A stretch of 64,000 bases of DNA, taken from an uncultured Collinsella sp. (lineage in GTDB: Bacteria > Actinomycetota > Coriobacteriia > Coriobacteriales > Coriobacteriaceae). Shown in pieces: positions 27,360-35,421 of this stretch (the first letter of the stretch is position 1; each line of letters opens with the position of its first letter). A program made the translations under genes and the position numbers. The notes beneath the pieces were generated by a model. It ran no database searches, was not told the origin of the DNA, and worked only from the letters and a program-made list of their open reading frames with translations. The DNA lies in NCBI GenBank assembly GCA_937923795.1, contig CALDWI010000044.1, forward strand, positions 51,378 through 115,377, read 5' to 3'.

Positions 27360-27875
27360 ATGTCTGGAAACGCTTTGTACGACGTCGGTCTGAGGCTGCG
27401 TGCGGCCGAGCTGTACGACATGGGGCGAGGCCGCGCATCGATTGCGGCTCTGCTCGGGATACCAGAGGAAACCGTGAGAAAATGGCTAGACATCTACAGA
27501 TCAGCAGGCATCGAGGTTCTAGCTATGATGGGAAAGAAGCACGCCGCCTACTCGTTTGAGACGAAGCTGGCCGCCGTCAGGGCGGTCGTTGACGAGGGCA
27601 TGACGAAGCCCGAGGCCATGGCGAAGTTCGGGATAGCCTCGCCGAGCTCTCTCAAGAAATGGCTGAAGGCATACAGGGAGGAAGGTCCGGAGGCGCTCAG
27701 GCCGAAGCCCAAGGGGAGGCCGAAAGGCTCCGGCTCCCCGGCCAAGGAGATGACGCGCGAGCAGGAGCTCGAGCGGAGGGTCCGGAAGCTCGAGGCCGAG
27801 AACGCCTACTTAAAAAAATCGATAGCCCTGAAGGCAGAGAAGCGCTCCCGAACCGAGAGAAAGCGGTTGTCGTGA
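27360..27875 (+). CDS. IS3-family transposase OrfA
   Basis: A 171-residue protein with two helix-turn-helix segments (LRAAELYDMGRGRASIAALLG and AAVRAVVDEGMTKPEAMAKFG) and a C-terminal leucine-zipper-like helix (LERRVRKLEAENAYLKK). It binds IS ends. The A_AAA_AAA slippery heptamer (27812-27818) near its end directs minus-one frameshifting into orfB. Confidence 0.9.
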   Translation: MSGNALYDVGLRLRAAELYDMGRGRASIAALLGIPEETVRKWLDIYRSAGIEVLAMMGKKHAAYSFETKLAAVRAVVDEGMTKPEAMAKFGIASPSSLKKWLKAYREEGPEALRPKPKGRPKGSGSPAKEMTREQELERRVRKLEAENAYLKKSIALKAEKRSRTERKRLS

Positions 27876-28723
27876 GCGGGCTTTCAGGGCAGTACCCACT
27901 CGTTGACCTGCTGGAATGCGCCGGCTTGGCGAGGTCGAGCTACTATTACGCGCTTTCGCACCCGAAGGCCCCCACCAGGCCCGAGCTCTGGGAGGCCGCC
28001 GCCGAGATATTCTCGCGCACCGCCAACGGGTGCGGCCACAGGCAGATCGCCATGTGCCTGCGAGCCGAGCGGGGCGTGCGCATAGCCGACAAGACGGCGC
28101 TCAAGATGATGCGCGAGATGGGCATCGGCTGCGGGATCCGCCGCGAGACCGATTACCACAGGTACAACTCCTACAGGGGCAAGGTCGGCAAAACCTTCGA
28201 AAACGTCATCGGCAGGGACTTCGAAGCCGACGGGCCCTGGCAGAAGATGGGCACCGACGTCACCGAGTTCAAGCAGCCCTGGGGCAAGGCCTACTTCGCG
28301 CCGATCTACGACTTCGGCAGCAAGGAGATCGTCGCCTGGTCCACGTCGCTGCACCCCGACATGGCCCAGCAGCATGAGCTGCTCGACGAGTTCATATCCA
28401 GGAAGCCCGAGGGTGCCAGCCCGATACTGCACTCCGATATGGGCTGGCAATACCAGCAGGCCGGGTGGTGCAGCAGGCTGGAGAAGGCCGGCGTGGTGCA
28501 GAGCATGTCCCGGAAGGGCAACTGCATCGACAACGGGGCGACCGAGCAGGTGTTCGGCCACATGAAGGACGAGCTCTTCAGGGGGAGGGAATGGCTCTGC
28601 TTCGAAGACTTCAAGAGAGACCTCGACGAATACGTCGTCCACTGGAACACGAGAAGGAGGCAGGTTAAACTAAAGGGACTGACCCCGGAGGAGTTCCGGA
28701 ATCAGTCCCTATGTGCGGCGTAG
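27812..28723 (+). CDS. IS3-family transposase OrfB (frameshift product)
   Basis: The DDE integrase domain, read in the minus-one frame after the slippery site so that ...NAYLKK continues as IDSPEGREAL. Catalytic positions are visible in MGTDVTEF (Asp), LHSDMGWQYQ (Asp) and NGATEQVFGHMKDE (Glu), with HWNTRRRQ later. Downstream of the heptamer GCCCTGAA (27825-27832) can pair with TTCAGGGC (27882-27889), a likely stimulatory stem. The frame is open upstream of the shift site but that part is not transposase-like. Confidence 0.88.
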   Translation, partial: KKIDSPEGREALPNREKAVVVSGLSGQYPLVDLLECAGLARSSYYYALSHPKAPTRPELWEAAAEIFSRTANGCGHRQIAMCLRAERGVRIADKTALKMMREMGIGCGIRRETDYHRYNSYRGKVGKTFENVIGRDFEADGPWQKMGTDVTEFKQPWGKAYFAPIYDFGSKEIVAWSTSLHPDMAQQHELLDEFISRKPEGASPILHSDMGWQYQQAGWCSRLEKAGVVQSMSRKGNCIDNGATEQVFGHMKDELFRGREWLCFEDFKRDLDEYVVHWNTRRRQVKLKGLTPEEFRNQSLCAA

Positions 28724-28894
28724 GCCGCTAATTAGCCCGTCCAAGAATTGGGATGCAGTTCAGCCACGTCACCGGGGCGCGTTGTTCAGCGCCGCCGGGG
28801 CGCTCCACTCAAACGACAAGAGACGTCTTACGCAAGCGCCCGCGTCCGTGGATAAAACCACGGGCGTGGGTGCTTCACTTTATTCCCAGCCGCT

Positions 28895-29236
28895 TTATTC
28901 CCAGCCCTTCCACACGTCAGGCTCGTAGCCAACGGTTGCCTGGCGGCCGTTGCGAACGATGGGCTCACGAAGAATCTGCTGGTTATCGAGCACCTTTTCG
29001 AACTTCTGGTCGGCAGCAAGATACTGTACGAGCGCAACCGTGTCGGCATCTTTCGCCTTTGGATCGATCACAGCGTCGATCCCGCCGACGGCGCGCGCTA
29101 CGCTTTCGAGCTCGCCTTTGCTCATCCCCTTTTCCTTCAAGTCGATGAACTGGAACTTCACACGACGTTCCTTGAAATAGCGCTGCGCCTTCTTAGTATC
29201 GAAGCTTTTCTTCGTGCCGAATATCTGGATGTTCAT
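28895..29236 (-). CDS. ArsC/Spx-family thioredoxin-fold protein without the usual cysteines
   Basis: A 113-residue ArsC-family protein: MNIQIFGTKKSFDTKKA replaces the normal Cys-containing loop, and LREPIVRNG is the conserved cis-proline region. No cysteine is present, so classical arsenate reduction is unlikely. YffB-like or regulatory roles are possible. It lies just right of the IS and begins a block with more TTC/AAG-rich codon use than the flanking genes. Confidence 0.8.
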   Translation of the reverse strand: MNIQIFGTKKSFDTKKAQRYFKERRVKFQFIDLKEKGMSKGELESVARAVGGIDAVIDPKAKDADTVALVQYLAADQKFEKVLDNQQILREPIVRNGRQATVGYEPDVWKGWE

Positions 29237-29756
29237 ACGTACCGCCTTCGCTCAATTCTCGTCCGTCCATGATACGACAAGGGAGCCGAGCAAAAACAGA
29301 GCAGGCGGAGATGGAGGAGGACGGCGACCGACCGTCGGCAAGAGTCGGCCGGATCGGACTGGCGCCCAGCGCGCGCCGGCGACACGCTCGCAGCTGCACA
29401 CATAGCCGATGTACAAGCTCGCCGCGGCGTTCCCTCGCCCCGCGGTGTGGCGATAGAGAAGCACGCCACCCGTCAACGATGGCGCCTCGGTGAAGAAAAT
29501 CAACGTCTGGGTTACATCCCTTGAAAGGGGCGAAGACGGCTGCTAGTATACCTCCCCGCTATGAAGGATTTGACCAAAGCATACATCGCAATTCGGCGGC
29601 CCCTGGAATACGGGGCCTCTCCTGTTGTTCCCCAAGTGCGCTCTGAGCAGCCGCTTTCTTCCTGTCGTATCTGATGCACGCATAGCACGTGCATGTTATT
29701 TCGCCCGTGGGCCGGCGCGCCTTCGGCGAAGAATCGAATAGATACGAAGGAAGCTT
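29237..29756. other. 520-base gap without a recognisable gene
   Basis: No supported coding sequence is seen. Small hairpins occur (CCCCTGGAATACGGGG near 29599) and the DHA2 gene's ribosome site GAAGGAAGC lies at the right end. It should contain the divergent promoters of the flanking genes. Confidence 0.4.
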
Positions 29757-31196
29757 ATGTCTGATAATTGTACGGTCGCGCCCGCCAATGGGCGCATTAC
29801 CGGTACCCAGATCCGCATCGTCGCGGTCGTCGTCCTGGGTGCCTTCTTGGCGCTACTGAACCAAACGGTGATGTCGCCTGCGCTGCCGGTCATCATGTCC
29901 GATTTCGCCATCGATGCCTCGACTGCCCAGTGGATCATGTCCATATACCCGCTGGTGAGCGGCATCATGGTCCCCGTTTCGGCGTTCCTTATCGACAAGT
30001 TCAGCACCCGCGCGCTATTCTTCGGGGCGACGCTGGTGTTCGCGCTGGGCACGCTGCTGTGCGCCGCAGCCCCTGATTTCCTGTTCCTCATCATCGGTCG
30101 CGTGTTGCAAGCGGCGGGCTCAGGCGTGCTCATGCCGCTTGTCTCGGTGGTTCCCATGCTGGTGTTCCCCGTCGAGAAACGAGGAACGGCTATGGGCATG
30201 GCGGGCATCGTCATGTCGGCGGGTCCCGCGGTCGGCCCCGTCGTAGGCGGCGCGGTGATCGACACGTACGGCTGGCGCACCATGATCGGCGCCATCGTCC
30301 CCCTCGCAATTCTCGTGCTGGTGCTGGGCGTGTTCATGCTGAAAAACGTGGGCGAGCTGAAGAACCCCAAGCTCGACCTGCCCTCGGTCGTCCTCTCCAC
30401 CATCGCCTTCGGCGGACTTCTCTACGGGTTCTCGAGCGCCTCGTCGATGGGTTGGGGCAACCCCGTGGTGCTCGGCTCGATCGTCGCGGGTGTCGTGTGC
30501 TTGGTGCTGTTCGTCGTACGCCAGGGCAAAATCGAGGACCCGCTGCTTCAACTGGGCACGCTCAAGACGCGCGAGTTCCGCGTGGCCGCCATCATCGTCA
30601 CGCTCATCAACGCCGCATGCCTGGTCACCAACACGCTGTTGCCGTTGCTGCTGCAAACCTCGCTTGGCGCTTCGGCCTTCGAAACCGGCATGGCCATGCT
30701 TCCCGCCGCGGCGGTGGGCATCATCATCAGCCCTATCTCCGGCGTGGTGTTCGACAAGTTCGGTCCGCGTGCCATCTCGATCGTCGGCCTGGCCCTCATG
30801 ACCGGCGCCCTGTTCCTGCTCTCGCTTTCGACGGTAAACACGCCCATCTTGGTGGTTGCGCTGTTCTGCATGCTGCAGTCCGCCGGCCAGTCGCTCGCGA
30901 ACATGCCGGTGAACACATGGGGTGTCAATGCCTTGAAAAATGACATGATCGCCCACGGCAACGCCATCGCGAACACCGGCCGCCAGGTCGCCGGCGGTTT
31001 GTGCACGGCGCTCATCATCACGGTCATGACAAGCGTCACCGCGTCGGCCGGCGTCGATGCGAGCATCCAAGTAGCCACCGCCGTGGGCGCGGGCGTCGCT
31101 TACAAGGTGTGCGCGGCAATCGGCCTCGTTTCCCTTATCTGCGCCATATTCAGCGTGCGCACCAAGAAAACCGCACCGAAAACGAAGGAGGCATAA
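29757..31196 (+). CDS. DHA2-family MFS multidrug efflux transporter
   Basis: A 479-residue protein with about 14 membrane helices, resembling EmrB/QacA drug:H+ antiporters. LNQTVMSPALPVIMSDF in helix 1 and GPAVGPVVGG (antiporter motif C) are visible. Signals for the start are GAAGGAAGC and ATG 29757. The stop lies 3 bases before the CBS gene. It probably exports a toxic compound. Confidence 0.88.
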   Translation: MSDNCTVAPANGRITGTQIRIVAVVVLGAFLALLNQTVMSPALPVIMSDFAIDASTAQWIMSIYPLVSGIMVPVSAFLIDKFSTRALFFGATLVFALGTLLCAAAPDFLFLIIGRVLQAAGSGVLMPLVSVVPMLVFPVEKRGTAMGMAGIVMSAGPAVGPVVGGAVIDTYGWRTMIGAIVPLAILVLVLGVFMLKNVGELKNPKLDLPSVVLSTIAFGGLLYGFSSASSMGWGNPVVLGSIVAGVVCLVLFVVRQGKIEDPLLQLGTLKTREFRVAAIIVTLINAACLVTNTLLPLLLQTSLGASAFETGMAMLPAAAVGIIISPISGVVFDKFGPRAISIVGLALMTGALFLLSLSTVNTPILVVALFCMLQSAGQSLANMPVNTWGVNALKNDMIAHGNAIANTGRQVAGGLCTALIITVMTSVTASAGVDASIQVATAVGAGVAYKVCAAIGLVSLICAIFSVRTKKTAPKTKEA

Positions 31197-31199
31197 GCG

Positions 31200-31706
31200 A
31201 TGTCCGAGATTCTGTCCGAGCGCATCCCGCTCGAGCTCGAGGGGACGCCCGTTTCGAGCATCATGATTGAAGAGCCGTTCACCTGCACGCAGGATTGCAC
31301 GATTTCCGACGTGGTGCGCATGCTCGCCGAAAACGAGGTGAGCAGCATGCCCGTAATCGATGAGCGCAACCAGGTGGTCGGGTTCATCTCCGACGGCGAT
31401 GTCATGGGAGCCATCGCGCAGCATCGCGCTCACACCATCTTCACGGGCGGCGACGCGTCCATGCTGTACTTCGACGATCAGAGCCTTGAGCAGCGCATCG
31501 AAGACCTGAAGGATCGCTGCGTCATGGATTTCGCGACGCGCCAGGTAGTGTGTGCCCGTCCCGAGCAGAGCATCGCCCGCGTCGCCGCGCTGCTGGCGAA
31601 GAAGAAGTTCAAGAAGCTTCCTGTGGTTGATGACGAGGGCAAACTCGTGGGGGTCATCCGCCGCTCCGCCATCACCAAATACATCTTCGGCATCCTTTTC
31701 CAATAA
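31200..31706 (+). CDS. Paired CBS-domain protein
   Basis: A 168-residue protein with two CBS motifs: EEPFTCTQDCTISDVVRMLA...SSMPVIDERNQVVGFISDGDVM (about 20-75) and VVCARPEQSIARVAALLA...LPVVDDEGKLVGVIRRSAI (about 110-160). These bind adenosyl nucleotides. AAGGAGGC lies at the end of the upstream transporter gene, so the two are coupled; it may sense energy state for the transporter. Confidence 0.88.
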   Translation: MSEILSERIPLELEGTPVSSIMIEEPFTCTQDCTISDVVRMLAENEVSSMPVIDERNQVVGFISDGDVMGAIAQHRAHTIFTGGDASMLYFDDQSLEQRIEDLKDRCVMDFATRQVVCARPEQSIARVAALLAKKKFKKLPVVDDEGKLVGVIRRSAITKYIFGILFQ

Positions 31707-31880
31707 GGGCAGGTCGCACTTGAGGCGAACATCTCGAGGCATCGAGCCAGCAACTGGACCAGACAACCTTGACACGCACGCGCTTTCCCTCGATGCTTCG
31801 GTAAGAGGAGCTGCGAAAATCGCAGCACGGGTGATCGGCGCCGCGCCCCCGAAGGCAAAAGCGAACACGGGAGCGATACG

Positions 31881-32189
31881 ATGGGAAAAGTCCTGGACGA
31901 AGATTTGGTTTATGAGATTCTCTCCGTCGTGGCAGAGATTCCGGCGGGATGCGTCGCCTCGTACGGTCAGATAGCGCGCCTCATCGGCAGGGAGAAAAAC
32001 TCTCGCCTGGTCGGAGCGGTGCTGAGCGAGGCGGATCGCTACGGCGATTATCCCTGCCACCGCGTCGTCAACCACGCGGGACGCCTCGCGCCAAACTTCC
32101 CCGACCAGCGAGCACTACTGACGGAGGAAGGAGTCGCCTTCCGAGACAACGGCTGCGTCGACATGAAAAAGCACCAGTGGAACGAGTAG
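31881..32189 (+). CDS. MGMT/alkyltransferase-like DNA-binding protein
   Basis: A 102-residue protein covering only the C-terminal DNA-binding domain of O6-alkylguanine-DNA alkyltransferases: CVASYGQIARLIG (helix-turn-helix), RLVGAVLSEA and YPCHRVVNHAG with the active-site Cys. Classic alkyltransferase-like proteins have Trp in place of this Cys, so it may be catalytic. Start ATG 31881 has only a weak upstream site. Confidence 0.82.
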   Translation: MGKVLDEDLVYEILSVVAEIPAGCVASYGQIARLIGREKNSRLVGAVLSEADRYGDYPCHRVVNHAGRLAPNFPDQRALLTEEGVAFRDNGCVDMKKHQWNE

Positions 32190-32411
32190 CCAGGCAGCGT
32201 AGCGTCGAAAGGAGCGACGCCACGGGGAACGACCTGCGCCCCGCCGCCGGACAACCTATGGCAAAGTGACACGTCCCACAAAGAGCGGCGCACCAGTACG
32301 AGACACGACCGCGACGTAAAAAGACCCTATGATACTCGTAAGCATCTATCTGATTGCCCGCCTCGAGGTACCCAAAGAACGAGAGATGCCGAAACCCCTA
32401 GACAAAGAAAA

Positions 32412-32439
32412 AGGTCGGGAGCTTTTATGCTTCCGACCT
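32412..32439 (-). terminator. Terminator downstream of the tRNA-Met 3' half
   Basis: AGGTCGGGAGC pairs with GCTTCCGACCT across TTTTAT, next to an A run that becomes a T tract on the minus strand. It lies just after the tRNA 3' end and would terminate a minus-strand tRNA transcript. Confidence 0.7.
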
Positions 32440-32448
32440 GAAGTTTCA

Positions 32449-32493
32449 TGGTCGCGGGGGGCGGATTTGAACCACCGACCTTCGGGTTATGAG
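32449..32493 (-). other. 3' half of tRNA-Met (CAT): integration attachment remnant
   Basis: On the minus strand the sequence runs from the anticodon loop (CTCATAACC) through a paired T arm (GGTGGTTCAAATCCGCC) to acceptor CCCCGCGA and CCA. Bases to the right of 32493 do not form the anticodon 5' arm or D arm, so the gene is not intact. This is what an integrative element leaves when it duplicates a tRNA 3' end as its attachment site. An integrase remnant follows at 32775. Confidence 0.8.
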
Positions 32494-32520
32494 GTCGCTA
32501 CGACGTTGTTTCATTCAGAC

Positions 32521-32700
32521 ATTTCGACCCAAATTGAAGTCAATATAACTCCAGGTCATTTGATGTTTTCATAGATTTACGAAAGAAAAGTACGCGGAAT
32601 TATTCGACCCAAATTCGACCCACAACGAGCTTGAAAGCGGTCAGGCGGAGCATTACCCTTGGGGTGTGACCCCACGCAGGGCCCTCCACCAAGGGTAATG
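32521..32700. repeat. Direct repeats and hairpin at the attachment region
   Basis: TTCGACCCAAATT occurs at 32523-32535 and 32603-32615, with a third TTCGACCCA at 32614-32622. CATTACCCTTGG (32651-32662) pairs with CCAAGGGTAATG (32689-32700). These lie between the tRNA half and the integrase gene, where integrase arm sites would be expected. The rest of the gap 32190-32774 holds no gene that I can support. Confidence 0.55.
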
Positions 32701-32774
32701 CCCACCCGCCCCAGCCCTTTGCGCCATTCCGCGCAACCGAGCGCGATTCTCAGGCACTTCAGGCAAGGAACACG

Positions 32775-33660
32775 ATGAACGACCGACCTCTCGTCATAGG
32801 CAAAGGAACGAAGCAACGCCGCGACAAATACACGTGGCGCTACCGTCACAGCCTCGGCAAGGATCCGGTCACGGGCAAATACCGCTATTCGCCGTGGCAG
32901 ACCATACATACCACCAAAAGCCGAGAGGTCGACGCCGCACTCGAAGCCTACAAGGCAGAACTCAACAGCGGCACCTACGTCCAAAAATCGAGGGACACCG
33001 TCGGCTCGTACGCAAAAAAGTTCCACGACAACCGCGAAGGAACCATCACGCCGCTCGCCTACTCGACATCCTACTCAATCGAGAACCGGACGCGCACATC
33101 ACATGCGTGATGCTCATGCTCGACACCGACATGAGAAGGGCAGAAGCCCTCGGGATGACGTGGTCCGATGTCTCCGTCGAGAACAGAAGCATCCTCATTG
33201 AGCAGCAGTTCGCGGCCGATCGAAGCGTTCGCTCGCCCAAAAGCAAGAAAAGCGTGCGGAGGATCTCGATAAGCGAGACGCTGACGTCGTATCTCGAATT
33301 CTGGAAAAAGGAGCAGGCCCGCGAAATGGAAGCCTTCGGCCTGGAACAAGTCAAAGGCACTCCGCTCGTCCACTCATTCGAACGAACGAAAGACAGGCAT
33401 CCCCAAGTCAACTTCATGGACCTGAATGGGTTTTCGCGCTGGTTCAGAAACTTCAGCGTCGAGAACGGGTTCGGCAAGTTCGAAGGCGTTCGAACATACC
33501 ATTATGTGAAGGAAACTGTCGACGGGGAAACGATTTCGAAGCGTTATGAGCATAAAGAGTGGCTCGAATTGAGGGATTACCTCAGGAAGCATCCCAAGGT
33601 TCGCGAGGCGAGGCATATCAGCACATATGAGAGCGAGCACCTTCCTTACGGATATTCGGG
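32775..33660 (+). pseudogene. Tyrosine integrase, frameshifted and incomplete
   Basis: The first frame (to about 33070) encodes an AP2-like DNA-binding N-terminus (YTWRYRHSLGKDPVTGKYRY). A second frame continues with a catalytic-domain segment (MLMLDTDMRRAEALGMTWSDV, containing the first catalytic-type Arg, then KSVRRISISETL). About 90 residues expected between these parts are missing, and no HxxR or active Tyr follows. It is a decayed integrase of the element that used the tRNA-Met site. Confidence 0.78.
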
Positions 33661-34030
33661 CCTATCGAGCCACACCGCTACTGCCGCTACTGCCCGCTAC
33701 TGCCCGCCAGCTTCCGAACCAGCGGGCGGTAGCAGCACCCCGAACATCTCGCCGACAGCGCAGAGAGTCGTCGACCTGGCGGCCAAGGCCGACATCGAGG
33801 ACGTGATGCTGTGCGACCTGCCCGGCGTCCTGTCCTTCCTAGGGCTGCCACCTGAGACGGAGATGCCGCCGGGCAACAAGGGGAAGACGAAGCTCAAGAA
33901 GCTCTACAGGAAGGTGGCGCCGAACAAGGCATACCACTCCGGCGAGCGCGCCAAGGATTTGATCTCGCACCTCGACATGGCAGAGATCAGGGCATCGGCG
34001 CCCGTCCAAGAATTGGGATGCAGTTCAATA
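33661..34030 (+). mobile_element. Mobile-element remnant ending in an IS terminus
   Basis: An open frame continues from the integrase remnant and encodes about 85 residues that I do not recognise (VVDLAAKADIEDVMLCDLPG, then KTKLKKLYRKVAPNKAYHSG). It ends at GCCCGTCCAAGAATTGGGAT (34003 onward), identical over 28 bases to the right end of the IS at 28735-28762. A GCTACTGCCCGC...GCGGGCGGTAGC hairpin lies at 33696-33733. Confidence 0.6.
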
Positions 34031-34073
34031 CGAGCTCGGGGCTCTTTTCGTCTAGATTGGGGACGCATGGCCG

Positions 34074-34195
34074 GACGAAAACAATTTGCGTCTGGTAATA
34101 AGCGTACGAAAGCGCAATTTACGTCTTAATTCCGTACGCAAATCAAGACGAAAATCGTTTACGTCTGCTTTAATCCGTACGAAAACGGTTTTCGT
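34074..34195. repeat. Four phased palindromes (ACGAAA...TTTnCGT)
   Basis: Palindromes lie at 34074-34092, 34106-34124, 34146-34166 (AGACGAAAATCGTTTACGTC) and 34179-34195 (ACGAAAACGGTTTTCGT). Their starts (first ACG) are 31, 42 and 31 bases apart, close to 3, 4 and 3 DNA turns. They sit just past the stop codon of the AAA ATPase gene. They look like binding sites for a dimeric protein. Confidence 0.65.
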
Positions 34196-34216
34196 CTTGC
34201 AGGGCAGTTGCCGTTT

Positions 34217-35308
34217 CTACAGTTCAACTTCCAGTTCGGCTTTGTGCTCGTAGAGGTAGTCGCGCATGTAGGGGATGGCAAATGAGACCTTGCCGTACGA
34301 GGGAGCCTCGATAATCGATTCTCTTAACAGGCGGCTGCGGACGGAACTCACCTGTTGAGGCGTTTTGTTTAGGGCATCGGCAACCATGCTGGTCGAGCTC
34401 GTCTGCCCCAAAGATGCCATGCTCAGCAGATAAGCGATGCACGTGGGCGGAATGCGCTGTAGCGCGGGCTCAATCACCATGGCACAGAAGCGTTCGCGTG
34501 CCGTTGCAATGCCGCGCTCGGCTTCTTCTTCTCCAATAATCGGTGTATGTGCGCGTCTTGCCAACTGCCATGCGTAGTATCCAACGAGTTGGATCATGAA
34601 AGGATAACCTTGCGTTGCCTCGGCAAGTTGGCCGGCAATACCTGGCTGCAACTCCATGCCAGACGCTTCAATGGTTTCCTCGAGGGAGTACGACACTTCG
34701 GTTACTGCCACAGCCTTCAGGTCAAAGGGGAGGGCACGGCGCAAAAACGTAAGTGTCTTTCCGTTGATGATGCTTTCAATCATCGAAGGCAGCCCCGCAA
34801 AAACAAAGGCGATATCAAGGTCTTCGCCGATAACCTGCTGAATCGCAATGGAGAGCGTTCGGACCTCATCGAGCTCTGCGTCTTGAACCTCGTCGAGAGT
34901 GATGAGCAGGCCATTTTCATTCTTGGATATTGTCTGTCTCATGGCGTCGCGTAGCGATGGACCGATTCGCTCAATGTCTATGCTGCCGATGGATATGCCA
35001 GCTACGGTGGGCTCAAATCTGGCGTGTTTGGCCTGGAATTTGGGCTGCAGCTGTTCGAGAATGCGTTGGCAAAGTCCCTCGGTTGCGACCTCTTTTATGA
35101 CCGTCCAGCCACGGCTTTGCGCCAAACGTGAGCACTCGTCAAGGAGGACCGTCTTGCCCGTTCCACGGACGCCGGCTATGCGCATTAGGCGCCCCGGGGC
35201 ACCAGGCCCGTTGATGAGGCCTTCATTGAATTCTTCGAGTACATCTTCGCGGCCGATAATCGTGGGGGGTGTTTTACCTGCTGTGGGCTTAAAAGGGTTT
35301 GTTTGCAT
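34217..35308 (-). CDS. AAA-type ATPase (archaeal ATPase / Orc1-Cdc6-like)
   Basis: A 363-residue protein with Walker A GVRGTGKTVLLD (about 48-59), Walker B LLITLDEVQD (about 137-146), a sensor-like FVFAGLPSM and a C-terminal winged-helix-like region (TSSTSMVADALNKTPQQVSSVRSRLL). The start MQTNPFKP at 35308 has AAAGGTGG at the right distance. Related proteins occur on mobile elements and as stand-alone ATPases of unclear role. Seven 10-base repeats lie upstream and four palindromes downstream. Confidence 0.8.
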   Translation of the reverse strand: MQTNPFKPTAGKTPPTIIGREDVLEEFNEGLINGPGAPGRLMRIAGVRGTGKTVLLDECSRLAQSRGWTVIKEVATEGLCQRILEQLQPKFQAKHARFEPTVAGISIGSIDIERIGPSLRDAMRQTISKNENGLLITLDEVQDAELDEVRTLSIAIQQVIGEDLDIAFVFAGLPSMIESIINGKTLTFLRRALPFDLKAVAVTEVSYSLEETIEASGMELQPGIAGQLAEATQGYPFMIQLVGYYAWQLARRAHTPIIGEEEAERGIATARERFCAMVIEPALQRIPPTCIAYLLSMASLGQTSSTSMVADALNKTPQQVSSVRSRLLRESIIEAPSYGKVSFAIPYMRDYLYEHKAELEVEL

Positions 35309-35325
35309 GTGAGCCACCTTTGCTC

Positions 35326-35395
35326 AAGATATAGCAAGATATAGCAAAGTATAGCAAGATATAGCAAAGTATAGTGAGATATAGCAACGTATAGC
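35326..35395. repeat. Seven 10-bp tandem repeats upstream of the AAA ATPase
   Basis: Exact 10-base period: AAGATATAGC three times, with variants AAAGTATAGC, AAAGTATAGT, GAGATATAGC and AACGTATAGC. They begin 18 bases before the ATPase start codon. The unit is close to one DNA turn, so a protein could bind cooperatively along one face. The units are far too short and lack spacers for CRISPR. Confidence 0.85.
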
Positions 35396-35421
35396 GCTGT
35401 TCGCGGGTTCTTACGGTGGTG

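Larger units (their letters stand above)
27314..28762 (+). mobile_element. IS3-family (IS150-like) insertion sequence, complete
   Basis: About 1.45 kb bounded by 23-base inverted repeats: TGAACTGCCTCCCATTTCTT at 27314 and its counterpart TGAACTGCATCCCAATTCTT read inward from 28762 (two mismatches over 23). It carries orfA and orfB joined by a frameshift signal. No clear target duplication is visible. The left flank AAAGAGCCCCGAG looks like half of a terminator stem. Confidence 0.88.

Noticed and set aside
29269..29493. Small open frames in the 29.2-29.7 kb gap
   Set aside because: No ribosome sites, and Arg/Ser-rich translations typical of GC-rich noncoding DNA.
32449..32493. Complete tRNA-Met gene
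   Set aside because: Only the anticodon-to-CCA half is present; no D arm or acceptor 5' strand can be found on the right side.
35326..35395. CRISPR array
   Set aside because: The units are 10 bases with no spacers and no cas gene is near.
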